Below are positions 11,150 through 20,704 of a DNA stretch of 64,000 nt, piece by piece. The notes beneath the pieces are model-generated. The model was not told the DNA's origin and searched no databases. It saw only the letters and a list, made by a program, of their open reading frames with translations. The stretch covers positions 148,300,503-148,364,502 of the forward strand of contig CM077645.1 of NCBI GenBank assembly GCA_039707465.1, given 5' to 3'. The stretch is from Rhabdophis nuchalis (lineage: Eukaryota > Chordata > Lepidosauria > Squamata > Natricidae). Every line of letters begins with the position of its first letter. The first letter of the stretch is position 1. The position numbers and the translations under genes are program-made.

Positions 11150-14100
11150 ATGGCTACGGCGACAATGCCTCCGTTTGCACCGTTCGACCCGATGAAGGAA
11201 CAATGGGCTTCCTTCTTAGCCCGGTTCGAGTGCTTCTTGATAGCCAGCGACTACGGCGAACTCGCGCCTGCCAGGAAGCTGAGCCTATTCCTCCAGTGCG
11301 GCGGCCCTGAATTGTTTGCTACCGCCCGAACCATAGCAGCACCCGCAGCGGTGCACGAAGTGCCATGGGACGATCTCCTGGGCCGCCTGAGAGCACACTA
11401 CGCGCCGGCACCTTCCCGCATAGCGCATCGCTATGCATTCAGGCAATGTGTGCAACAGCCGCAACAGTCGGTAGCCGAGTTCCTGCAGAAATTGAGAGCG
11501 ACCGCAATCCCCTGCGAGTTCCCTGCTGGCTTCCTGGAGGAATCCCTACTGGAGCAGTTTGTATGCGGCGTAAGAGACATCCGCCTAAAGCGCCGCTTGC
11601 TTTCAAAAACTGTCCTGACTCTCGAGCAAGCGGTGGAAGAAGCACGCGCGACAGAATTGTCGGAGATCTCCACATCCGACATGGGCCGCGCGCGCCCTCC
11701 TCTTTTCCCCACTCCGCGAGCGTGTCTGGTAGACGAAATAGCGCCGCTGGATGAGCTGGAGGAGGAAGACCGTGGGGACTGCATGAGGGTGACCGGGCGC
11801 GTGCTGAATCGCGCATTCACACCGCAGCAGAAGTCCGGGAACTGCCTAGGCTGCGGAAGGGCCCACCAGAGACCAGAGTGCCCATTCAAGGCATCGGTGT
11901 GCCGCAGATGTGGCAGGAAAGGACACCTAGCAGCTGTGTGCCGTGCTGCCACTCCAGCGACAACGCCAGCTGCCGCCTCCAGAACCGTTCCACCAGGACA
12001 ACGAGGGTCGCAGAAGTGTTCAGGACGCTACCAGCCACAGCCGACCGACTGCTTCGCGCTGGCGGAGATGCCCCCAGCTCTAAGCTACGACCAGGCAGAG
12101 AGTAGGAGACTGTCAACAGTGGTTTGCTTAGAGGGGGTGGGGGTAAAAATGGAAATAGATTCAGGGTCCTCTAGATCACTCATGTCCTGGGCGCATTTAG
12201 TTAAGCTTTGCCCCAAGCTCAGGAAGCGGGATCTCGGCCCCACAGCGACGATCCTGAAAGATTACCAGGGCTCACAAATTCCCATTCTAGGTCTGCACAG
12301 AGTGAGAGTAGACTACGGCCCCTTCCACGGATCCCTTCCCATCCTGGTAGTGGCCAAACCCCTAGCTGCCTTGATCGGATTGGACTGGTTTCCAGCCTTG
12401 GGACTGTCAGTCCAAGGAGTACACAGCGTGCCAGCCAGTTCTCCGGTAGACGAAGTAATCAGAGAGTTCAACGACGTCTTTGATGGCAGCTTAGGAACGT
12501 ACAAAGGCACTCCAGTTTCCCTAAATTTGGACCCCCAGGTTGCTCCAGTCCGCTTGAAGGCCCGCAGGCTGCCGTTCGCGCTGAAGCCCAAGGTTGAAGC
12601 GGAATTGGATCGATTGGTGGCGCAGGGCGTGCTCGAACCCGTCGATCAGGCGAAATGGGAGACCCCAATTGTGGTCCCCATTAAGCCCGACGGGTCCGTG
12701 AGGATCTGCGCCGACTATAAGTCGACGATCAACCTCGGGCTTCAGGCGAACCCATACCCGGTTCCGGTGGTGCAAGACCTACTCCACTCATTGGGACGAG
12801 GTCGAGTGTTCGCGAAACTGGATATGGCGCAGGCCTACCAACAGCTCCCGGTGGATGACGAGGCTGCGGAAGCGCAGACCATCGTGACCCACCGTGGGGC
12901 TTTCCGCTGTCGGCGTCTCCAATTCGGCGTGTCCGTAGCCCCGGGGATCTTCCAGAGCCTCATGGAGCGACTGCTCCATGGACTCCCTGGCGTTGTACCG
13001 TATTTTGACGACGTCCTGATTGCTGCTTCCAGCATATCAGAACTCGCCAAAACGTTACGGAAGGTCCTCAGAGTTTTCAGGGGCGCGGGTTTAAAGTTGA
13101 AACGCAGCAAATGTACGTTTGCTGCGCCTAGGGTGGAATTCCTGGGTTTCATGATTGACGCCCAAGGAATTCACCCAACCCCCTCCAAGGTCGAGGCCAT
13201 CCAAAAGGCCCCCAATCCTGCCTCCAAAACGGAGCTGCAGGCATTCCTCGGCCTTTTGAATTTCTACGCGCCGTTTATTCCCCATAAGGCATCGCTAGCC
13301 GAGCCGCTGCATCGGTTGCTCGACCGATCCGCGGCCTGGCACTGGGGCAGCCGCGAAGCACACGCGTTCGCGGCTGTCAAAGCCATGCTCACGTCAGATG
13401 CGGTACTAGTCCAGTACCATGACAGGCTTCCTCTGACGCTTGCGTGCGATGCCTCCCCTTTTGGCCTGGGGGCTGTCCTTAGCCACGTCTTTCCAGACGG
13501 CTCGGAAGCCCCCATTGCTTTTTACTCCCGGACAATGTCTCAAACGGAGAGAAACTACAGCCAAATCGACAAGGAGGCTTTGGCTGTAGTGTCCGGGATT
13601 AAGAAGTTCCACAATTACCTCTATGGGCGGACCTTTTCTGTTGTCACGGACCATAAGCCGCTCCTTGGGCTATTGGCCGGTGACCGTCCGACACCCCCCA
13701 TCCTGTCGCCCAGGATGACCCGCTGGACGGAATTCCTGGCAGCGTATGACTATACGCTGCTATACCGTCCTGGCAAGCAGATAGGGCATGCTGATGCCCT
13801 AAGCCGCTGCCCTCTCCCGGGGCCGGATCCGGCCCCTGTGCCTGCTCTCTCTGTCCTGATGGTCGCGGTGTCGGACTTGCCCCTGTCCTCTTCCGCCGTT
13901 GCCGCTCACACCCGCGCAGACCCCGTCCTCGCCCAGGTCTGCCGATGGGTGCTGAGGGGCTGGCCTTCGGGCAGTGTGGCTGAAAACTTTCGGCCTTACA
14001 AGTCACGCCAGCTGGAGCTCTCGCTCCATTGCGGGTGCTTGTGTTGGGGAGATCGGGTCATCGTTCCTTCCCCTCTCCGGCACATGGTTCTTCAGTCGCT

Positions 14101-15496
14101 CCATGCCAACCACCCAGGCATCGTCCGTATGAAGGCATTGGCCCGGAGCTATGTCTGGTGGCCCGGCATGGACGCTGAAGTGGCGGAATGGGTGGCCGCC
14201 TGCTCCTCCTGCCAATCGTCCCGGCCGGCCCCGCCGGTCTCCCCGCCGAGGGAGTGGGACGCCCCCAGGTGCCCATGGTCCAGGCTCCACTTGGATTTCG
14301 CGGGTCCCTTCCATGGCCAGAATTTCCTCGTGGTGGTGGATGCGTTCTCACGCTGGGTGGAGGTGATTCTCATGGCTTCCACCACAGCGGAGAGCACGGT
14401 GCGTGCCTTGCGCCGTCTGTTCGCGACCCACGGGTTGCCGGACGTCGTTGTGTCCGACAACGGACCCCAATTTCAATCCTCCACCTTCTTGAACTTTCTG
14501 GCCACCCAAGGGATCCGCCACGCGCCGGTCGCCCCTTATCACCCGGCGTCTAATGGACGCGCGGAACGAGCCGTGCGCTCAGCCAAGGAAGCCTTGGCCC
14601 GTTTGGATAAAGGGGACTGGCAGGCAAGGGTGGCCGTGTACCTTTTGGGACAGCATGTCACACCTTGCCCAGCCACAGGGAAAAGCCCCGCGGAGCTCTT
14701 GATGGGCCGACGCTTGCGGACCACTCTGGACAGACTGCACCCCGATTACGACGGGTTGCAGAGGGGCAACCTGCAGATTCCCACTCCTCGTTTATTTGAA
14801 ATTGGGGACCTGGTTTGGGCAAGGAACTTTTCAGGGGAGCCGCGATGGATTGCCGCAACCATTTTGGACGTAACCGGACCCTGTTCTTACAGAGTCGGCC
14901 TTCAGGATGGATCCGAGTGGCGGCGCCACCTGGATCAACTGAGGCGCCGCCTGCCCGAAACAGCAGTCACCACGCCAGGCCGTTCCTGCCCGTTGGCCCC
15001 CGTTGAGCCGTTGTTCTCTGCTCAAGCCGAGCAGTTGTTTGGAACCCCGGAGTCCCTAGCCGGTCCAGACCTCGTATCGGCGGGAACAGCACGGGGAGAC
15101 CGCCAGGACCTCACAGCCCAATCTGACTCTCAGCTGGGGGCCTCGCCCATCGGGGAACCACCCTACCAGAATAATACTCGCCAGCAAATGCCAACTACCT
15201 CAAGCCCGGTCGCCGCGCCCCCTCACCCGGACTTGCTAGGGTCGCCATTGCCGCCTACGGCGACTCCACCTCCGAGGGCAGGCCGCGATGACGTAGGCGA
15301 AGGCTCCGTGTCCCACAGGGAGGAGCCTCCTCAAGAACTAAGGCGGTCAGGGCGGACCCGACACCGCCCCGCCTATCTGAACGACTACGCGTGCGCATGT
15401 ACTGTGTTGGACAGAGAACCTAGACACATGCGCACTGACTATGGGGGAAGGAGTGTTGAGTCCCCAAGCCTATGTCCCAGACAGCTCGTCTGGTAA
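11150..15496 (+). CDS. Ty3/gypsy gag-pol polyprotein, 1448 residues
   Basis: A single intact frame encodes gag, protease, RT, RNase H and integrase, the enzymes that copy the element RNA and insert the cDNA. The ATG at 11150 is in good context (caccatgg). Gag ends with two zinc knuckles at about residues 232-267: a variant CX2CX3HX4C and a canonical CX2CX4HX4C. The protease active site DSG is at 337-339. RT has KLDM (D558) and YFDD (618-621). RNase H starts near ACDAS (D767). Integrase has an HHCC region (about 980-1020) and the catalytic triad D1049, D1103 and E1139, with canonical 53 and 35 residue spacings. A GPY/F-like motif GPCSYRV follows, and no chromodomain. The last codons run 43 bp into the 3' LTR. 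All catalytic residues I can check are present, so it may be active. GC content is well above the surrounding DNA. Confidence 0.96.
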   Translation: MATATMPPFAPFDPMKEQWASFLARFECFLIASDYGELAPARKLSLFLQCGGPELFATARTIAAPAAVHEVPWDDLLGRLRAHYAPAPSRIAHRYAFRQCVQQPQQSVAEFLQKLRATAIPCEFPAGFLEESLLEQFVCGVRDIRLKRRLLSKTVLTLEQAVEEARATELSEISTSDMGRARPPLFPTPRACLVDEIAPLDELEEEDRGDCMRVTGRVLNRAFTPQQKSGNCLGCGRAHQRPECPFKASVCRRCGRKGHLAAVCRAATPATTPAAASRTVPPGQRGSQKCSGRYQPQPTDCFALAEMPPALSYDQAESRRLSTVVCLEGVGVKMEIDSGSSRSLMSWAHLVKLCPKLRKRDLGPTATILKDYQGSQIPILGLHRVRVDYGPFHGSLPILVVAKPLAALIGLDWFPALGLSVQGVHSVPASSPVDEVIREFNDVFDGSLGTYKGTPVSLNLDPQVAPVRLKARRLPFALKPKVEAELDRLVAQGVLEPVDQAKWETPIVVPIKPDGSVRICADYKSTINLGLQANPYPVPVVQDLLHSLGRGRVFAKLDMAQAYQQLPVDDEAAEAQTIVTHRGAFRCRRLQFGVSVAPGIFQSLMERLLHGLPGVVPYFDDVLIAASSISELAKTLRKVLRVFRGAGLKLKRSKCTFAAPRVEFLGFMIDAQGIHPTPSKVEAIQKAPNPASKTELQAFLGLLNFYAPFIPHKASLAEPLHRLLDRSAAWHWGSREAHAFAAVKAMLTSDAVLVQYHDRLPLTLACDASPFGLGAVLSHVFPDGSEAPIAFYSRTMSQTERNYSQIDKEALAVVSGIKKFHNYLYGRTFSVVTDHKPLLGLLAGDRPTPPILSPRMTRWTEFLAAYDYTLLYRPGKQIGHADALSRCPLPGPDPAPVPALSVLMVAVSDLPLSSSAVAAHTRADPVLAQVCRWVLRGWPSGSVAENFRPYKSRQLELSLHCGCLCWGDRVIVPSPLRHMVLQSLHANHPGIVRMKALARSYVWWPGMDAEVAEWVAACSSCQSSRPAPPVSPPREWDAPRCPWSRLHLDFAGPFHGQNFLVVVDAFSRWVEVILMASTTAESTVRALRRLFATHGLPDVVVSDNGPQFQSSTFLNFLATQGIRHAPVAPYHPASNGRAERAVRSAKEALARLDKGDWQARVAVYLLGQHVTPCPATGKSPAELLMGRRLRTTLDRLHPDYDGLQRGNLQIPTPRLFEIGDLVWARNFSGEPRWIAATILDVTGPCSYRVGLQDGSEWRRHLDQLRRRLPETAVTTPGRSCPLAPVEPLFSAQAEQLFGTPESLAGPDLVSAGTARGDRQDLTAQSDSQLGASPIGEPPYQNNTRQQMPTTSSPVAAPPHPDLLGSPLPPTATPPPRAGRDDVGEGSVSHREEPPQELRRSGRTRHRPAYLNDYACACTVLDREPRHMRTDYGGRSVESPSLCPRQLVW

Positions 15497-15752
15497 CCTA
15501 TGAGTCGCCGCATTCCGGAGCTGAGCCAGCAGCTGCAGTGATTAACAGAGACAAGCTGTCTGGAATCTGTCTGGAAAGGAGTTACAATGTTGCAAGTGCA
15601 TTGCTAGGAGTTTCCTGCCTGGTAACTCTATATAAGAGGTTGCCAGAGAAGAAACCTTGCCAGTTGAATCTTGTGTGTGTTGTAAATAGTGTGAATAAAC
15701 GTTCCTGTTGTTTTGACCATGCCTGAGTCGGAATCCTTTGTCTGATCTAACA
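15454..15752 (+). repeat. 3' LTR of the Ty3/gypsy element
   Basis: Identical to the 5' LTR, with its AATAAA at 15694-15699. It is followed by the target duplication cattt. Confidence 0.97.
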
Positions 15753-15775
15753 CATTTACTCTGATGGAATGAACT

Positions 15776-15842
15776 AGGGCCGCCCTGGGTCCTAACAAGG
15801 AGAAGGGCGGGGTATAAATTTAATAAAATAAATAAATAAAAA
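15776..15842 (+). mobile_element. L2-like LINE 3' tail
   Basis: Contains gccgccctgggtcc, then gagaagggcggggtataaat and an AAAT-rich tail. It matches the 3' ends at 30329-30385 and 63326-63400. Confidence 0.8.
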
Positions 15843-15898
15843 TTTTCCACAGAAAAAAAGCCACCGGGAACCAAAAAAAACCTTTGGGTGCCTGACTA

Positions 15899-16297
15899 CT
15901 GTATTTTTCGGAGTATAAGACACACCTTTCCCCCCCCAAAGAGGGTGGAAATCTGGGTACGTCTTATACACTGAACACATCATTTTTGGTCTCCTGAAAC
16001 CCCGCCCCCTTTGCAAACTTGGCAGTGCATAGCCTTTAGGAGGCTTCCAGAGTGCTCCTGGGGGATGGGGAGGGCAAAAATGAGTGAAAAATGGGCCTAT
16101 TTTGTTTGTTTTTGCCCCCCCCAGCCCCCAGGACCACTCTACAAACCTCCTAAAGTCTATGCATGCCCTTTTTTGACAAAAATGGGCCTGTTTTTGCAAA
16201 AAACGGGCTGTTTTGGGGAGGTCTGCAGAGTGCAAAAACTTTTTTTTTAATTTGCCTTTTCAAAATCTTGGTGCGTCTTATACTCTGAAAAATATGG
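15899..16297 (+). mobile_element. TA-flanked TIR element, 'GTATAAGACGCACC' family
   Basis: Inverted ends ctgtatttttcggagtataa and ttatactctgaaaaatatgg, with TA at 15897-15898 and 16298-16299. It is the compact (399 bp) form of the family that also occurs at 20705-22016, 27309-28537 and reversed at 62036-62207. It has no transposase frame. Confidence 0.8.
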
Positions 16298-16439
16298 TAT
16301 TTCCTGAGCACCCACCAAACTAGTATTTATAGTTGAATGAAACATTCTGTTTTCTTCCTAAACTTTTCTTTTCTTGGATTTAACCATGGTTGGCCTATTG
16401 GGGGTTGAATAGCTCAATAAATCACGTGCCAGCAGGTGT

Positions 16440-16545
16440 CGCTCATTGACGGTTGTGATGCATATTTTGAGCGACAGGGAGCCACAGCAGAGGGAAGAAA
16501 GAGCCCTATGCGGCTCCAGAGCCGCAGTTTGCTGACCTCTGAACT
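16440..16545 (-). mobile_element. hAT-like element terminal fragment
   Basis: The phrases gcggctccagagccgcag and tttgctgacctctg match, inverted, the start of the hAT element at 37558-37782. The left boundary is unclear. Confidence 0.5.
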
Positions 16546-17283
16546 AGGCAGACAGAAATAGTTGGAGACAAGAGGTTCCTCAGATATCCAGGCTATATGC
16601 AGAAAGAACGGAAAGAAATATTGCTAAACATACTTAAAAGCTGTGACCCCCCCAATGCCCTAACTTCAGAGTTTTTAATCTCAACCTTGATCAATCCGTT
16701 GAAAAATCCATGCAGTCTGTCTGAAATGTGTGTGGGAATTATTTTTAAACATCTCCAATTTTTTTCCAGCTCATCTTCCTAAGATTCTAATGAGACCAAT
16801 TCCTAATTACACATATCATGCAAAAATGCTAAAATGTTACATTAGCAGAAGGAAAAACTCTGAGCATGAGGAGGAGGTGGAAGAAACTTCAACTTTATCC
16901 TCAACAGTATTGTGATTCCTAGTTCTCTGCTACTACTAACCTTTGCAAAACAGTGATCTGTTTTGGCTCTACCCTAGGGAAAAGTAAATGGACCTTCTGG
17001 CATTCACATCTACAAGTGAACATCCAAGGACTCATAAGGGATTGTAACAGAAAAGCTATATAATATAACATCACTGCATTGAGGTTGCTCACACAGCTTG
17101 AATGTCAATTTGGGTTTTCCCAGCCCAGTCCCAGGTGAGAGAGGCTTTGAATCTATAAAAAGGTAAGAAATACTAGGAAAAACAGGCACTGAGTACTAAA
17201 GTGCAGCCTTCAAGCTGAAAATTGTTCTCCAATGTTGCTAGAAGGGATTCCAAGTTCCTTTGTTACAGTTCTGCAGTTTCTAG
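16546..17283. other. Intergenic DNA, no gene recognised
   Basis: Unique-looking AT-rich sequence without a recognisable exon or repeat. Confidence 0.4.
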
Positions 17284-17571
17284 CAGGGGTGGGATTCAGC
17301 TGGTTCGGACCAGTTCAGGCAAACCGGTAGCTCCAACAATCAGCTGGGAGTGAAGCAGTTCGCTCTGATGATCAGGTGGGCCCACTCGCCTGCCCCTGTG
17401 CTTTACTTACCTATATCGTCTCAGCTGATTCACCTGACAGAGCAGATTGCCGTGCCACAGCTATATTACTCCCCAGAAGTAACATGGAATATAAGTTTTG
17501 TTAAAACTGCGTGTGTTCGCGGAACATGCAATCACTGAACTAGTTGTTAAACCGGCAGGATCCCAGCACTG
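17284..17571 (+). mobile_element. hAT-like MITE, CAGGGGTGGGATTC family
   Basis: Starts CAGGGGTGGGATTCAGC and ends aggatcccagcactg. It is flanked by the 8-mers gtttctag (17276-17283) and gcttctag (17572-17579), a 7/8 target duplication typical of hAT elements. It is non-coding. A truncated relative starts at 61937. Confidence 0.82.
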
Positions 17572-17579
17572 GCTTCTAG

Positions 17580-18074
17580 TATTTTCTGGAAGAAATGCAC
17601 GGCACTGTCCTTCTCGAACTAGTTCTGGTTATTTTAATATTTCTTACAACTGGACTTATATGAGAAAAAAACACATCCAACAAACACATAGAATGATCCT
17701 GTTGTATTCACACACCCCGCCCTCGCCTCTCTATACCCATCCCGAACAGCATTTACCCTTTATTGTATTAAAAAGGCTTTTCAGGGAAGAGATGAAAAAG
17801 TCATTCCCATTTCTGCTGCTGTTTTTAATGAATCCAATGCTCAATTTTCAGTGTATAATCCAATTTAACAAGCAAAATCTAAATGGGAAATAGCAGCATT
17901 TTTCCCTGGGCCCAGCTCATCAGAGTTCTCCTTAAAAGAAGGAGAAAATTTGTCCCTAGAATTATATAGCCAGAAGGCATTGTGCCATTAAATCTGAGTT
18001 CATTTCAGAGGGAATGAAACCGTCTCAGGAGATGCAAGACTGCAGCTTGAAAGTTGTTTGCAGGTTGATTGGAG

Positions 18075-18075
<1 letters not shown>
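17580..18075. other. Intergenic DNA, no gene recognised
   Basis: A 131-codon open frame crosses 17498-17893, but it lacks any family resemblance and overlaps the MITE end, so I treat it as chance. Confidence 0.4.

Positions 18076-18109
<34 letters not shown>
18076..18109 (+). repeat. (TG)n microsatellite
   Basis: A pure GT run of about 34 bp. Confidence 0.97.
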
Positions 18110-18111
<2 letters not shown>

Positions 18112-18404
18112 CACATTACAGAAAAGGATCCCATACTCTTGCCAAAAAAGTAGATTTAAAACTGGTATAGTGCCAACATGCCAAACGATAGCAAACTTGA
18201 CTTGCGAGTTTTAGCAAAGTCAAGGTCATATTCCTCAAGGATTAGCGCCTTTGCTCAAGTGAATTTAAAAGAGGTATATTTGTGTATATTTGGGGAGCAT
18301 TTTTAAACGCCGCTTTTTTCCCATTCCGAGGGGGTATTTTACAAACTCCCCCCTCCATCCTCTTTCAAGCTGAAAGTTGCAAGCATTAAAATAATATCAC
18401 TCAC

Positions 18405-18722
18405 AATCCACTTTGCAGCCAGAGCCTCGGTGGTGCCTCCAACTCCGGCGCTTCAGCTCTTCGTAAAAACGGCTAGATATTTCCGCTCTTCCATCGGCAA
18501 AGGGGACGATGCCCCCCCCCGCAGCCTGTTCTCCTACGCCTAGGTCGAAGACAGGGACCACCCCCCCAACCGCTGTCGGGATGGGGGGATTCCCCGCAAG
18601 CCGCCCGTACAGCGGGAATCCTTTAGAAGAACTCCCTGCCCCTGAGGGGCCGTAGAAGCAACAAAGCGGCGAACGAGTCCCAAGACTCGACCGACGCCTC
18701 TGGAAGACCGGAAGGAAGAACC
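18405..18722 (-). promoter_or_regulatory. Isolated CpG-rich block, candidate promoter/first exon
   Basis: A GC- and CpG-rich island stands out from AT-rich flanks, with no terminal repeats. On the minus strand it ends at a good splice-donor match (gattGTGAGT; the donor occupies 18404-18399). That would suit a non-coding first exon reading leftward, but no downstream exon was identified. It could equally be a conserved enhancer or a decayed gene remnant. Confidence 0.35.
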
Positions 18723-18724
18723 TG

Positions 18725-19290
18725 TTGTTTTATATGTGATATTAACATCTCTTTTATGTGTAATAGTAATCTAATGTTATTTTGAATATTCTTATTCAAT
18801 TTTATATGTATGTAGATTTCTTTTTATTTATTTCGGGTTCCTTTTTTTTTTTTTAATAGCTGTAAATCATCAAATGGTCATTAAGACAAAAATTAAAGAA
18901 CAAAAAGAATACAAGCAATGTGATCTGCTAAATTACAAAAGAAGCAGCAGCTTTGGTTGGGCTTTGAATAGAGTTCCCTCTCCCAAATATCTTTGACCTG
19001 GCTATGGTTGTGAATGGGAGTCATCTACAAACAGCGGGACCTGGTTGGACCACAGCAATGGACAAGTTATTTGGGCCTATGAAGCAAGCCTTTAGACAAC
19101 GCTACTGTGGTCGACAACGCAGAAACCAGGTTAATATTTAAACCCCAAGAAGAAGATGCAGAGTAAGGAAAGGTGCCTCTTGAGTAAAGTAAAGTGGGGC
19201 GTTCCACAGCAAGTGGGCCCTGCACTTGCTGTGGAACTCACATGGCATATTGAGGCCTTTCCCAACAAAGTCAGCCTGTTAATTCAAATT
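18725..19290. other. Intergenic DNA, no gene recognised
   Basis: AT-rich, with a T-run at about 18843-18855. No exon seen. Confidence 0.4.
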
Positions 19291-19292
19291 AC

Positions 19293-19575
19293 CAGGGGTG
19301 GACTTCAAAAATTGTAGCAATGGTTTCGTTGCCCGTTGCTGGGTGGGTGTGGCCATGGTGGGCGTGGCCTACTCAGCCTCCTGCAGCATGGCGGGGTGGG
19401 AGTTTTTTGCCCTTTCCAGGCTCCAGAGGCTTTGCTTGAGCTTACAGGAGGGCGAAAACTGCTTTCCCCATGCTCCGGAGTCCTCTGGAGGTTGAAAACA
19501 GGCCCATTTCCAGACTTCCGGAACTTCTGGTAAGCCCGTTTTTCTCCCTCCATGAGCCTTCCTGGCATAATGAAT
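19293..19575 (-). mobile_element. hAT-like MITE, family C (partial)
   Basis: Starts aggggtggacttcaaaaatt, the inverse of the right end of the family C copy at 60737-61260. The interior has ggctccagaggctttgc and aaaacaggcccatttcc. The other end is not clear. Confidence 0.6.
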
Positions 19576-19614
19576 GCATCGTGTAGAGACTCCTGGGATG
19601 AGCAGGGTAGAAGG

Positions 19615-19790
19615 CAGTGATGGGTTTCAAATTTTTTAGAACCTACTCTGTAGGTGTGGCCTATTTTGTGGCCGTGGCTTGGCAGTCATGTGACAGAGTG
19701 GGAGTGGCCACCTTTTAAAATGTGGTGAAACTCATTTAACAACGCTCTTGCTTAGCAACCAAAATTTTGGACTCAATTGTGATGATAAAT

Positions 19791-19861
<71 letters not shown>

Positions 19862-20052
19862 CTTTCTTTCTTTTTTTCCTTCCTTCCTTCCTTCCTTCCT
19901 TCCTTTCCTTTCCTTTCCTTCCCATTGGGTCACTGGCAGCGGTGGGCCAGATTTACTTCCAGGTATGCAGGTGGACCCCCCTCTCACTGGTTCTCTAAAT
20001 TTCACCAACCAGGTCTCGCGAGTAGGTGCGAGCCTGCAGAAACCCACCACTG
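19615..20052 (+). mobile_element. hAT-like MITE, family B, with internal (TTTC)n
   Basis: Terminal inverted repeats cagtgatgggtttc and gaaacccaccactg are flanked by the perfect 8-bp duplication gtagaagg (19607-19614 and 20053-20060). A pyrimidine tract (19791-19921; TTTC then TTCC units) lies between conserved halves. The copy at 25218-25628 has the same tract at the same internal place. No coding capacity. Confidence 0.93.
19791..19921 (+). repeat. (TTTC)n/(TTCC)n microsatellite inside family B MITE
   Basis: About 85 bp of TTTC units, then TTCC and TTTCC units. Confidence 0.97.
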
Positions 20053-20274
20053 GTAGAAGGGGTGAGGCAGGGTGGGTGTGGCCAGCCAGGAGTGGCATTT
20101 GGGAGTTCACAGAACTTGGCAAAATCCTAGCTAAAAGATCACTCGAACCCGTGTGAAGCCCCAGCAGTCCACCCCTGCAAATTACCCACTGAACAGGAGA
20201 CAAGGTGGTGAGATTTCTCTCTGCCTACCTGACTTATCTTCTTGGACCAGGCATCCAAGTTTCACACAGATATA

Positions 20275-20660
20275 TAGGTGATCCTTGACTTACAGTCCCT
20301 GTTCGAAATTATAATGGCACTGCAAAAAGTGACTTATGACCATTTTTTGCACTTATGACCGTTGCAGCATCCCCGTGGTCACAAGTTCAAAATTCAGATG
20401 CTTGGCAACTGACTCATATTTATGACAATTGCAGTGTCCTGTGGTCATGTGATCTCCTTTTGCGATCTTCTGACAAGCAAAGTCAGAGGGGAAGCCTCAA
20501 TTCACTTAACAACGGTGTTACTAACTTAACTACTGCAATGATTTGCTTAAACAACTGTGGCAAAAAACGTCGTAATACAAGGCAAAACCCACTTAACAAC
20601 TGTCTTGCTTAGCAACAGACATTTTGGCCTCAATTGCGGTCATAAGTCGAGGACTACTAT
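20275..20660 (+). mobile_element. TA-flanked Tigger-like MITE (AGTCCTCGACTTACGACC family)
   Basis: Inverted ends near aggtgatccttgacttac and aagtcgaggactact. The interior has paired phrases such as cttatgaccgttgcagcatc and cacttaacaac. The same family occurs at 25954-26338, 43700-44109, 44535-44922, 61427-61809 and 62709-63688. Several copies show clear TA target duplications. Confidence 0.75.
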
Positions 20661-20704
20661 AATTTTGCATTAAAAAAGCAGCCAAAACTCCAAGTAATCA
20701 GTTA

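Larger units (their letters stand above)
10752..15757 (+). mobile_element. Complete young Ty3/gypsy LTR retrotransposon
   Basis: The full-length element is 4996 bp (10757-15752) with two LTRs of 299 bp that are identical by direct reading. It is flanked by the 5-bp target duplication cattt (10752-10756 and 15753-15757). A primer-binding-site-like sequence tggcgacgagg (11057-11067) follows the 5' LTR. A purine tract ggggaaggag (15444-15453) precedes the 3' LTR. One uninterrupted frame encodes gag-pol, and no envelope frame is present. Identical LTRs and an open frame imply recent insertion. The domain order RT-RNaseH-integrase is that of Ty3/gypsy. There is no chromodomain, and a Mag-like clade is my tentative guess. 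Confidence 0.97.

Noticed and set aside
11365..15025. Many antisense and alternative frames of 60-173 codons inside the gypsy element
   Set aside because: They are shadows of the GC-rich gag-pol frame.
18405..18494. Protein-coding first exon starting MEERKY in the CpG block
   Set aside because: A stop follows after 13 codons; left as a non-coding candidate.
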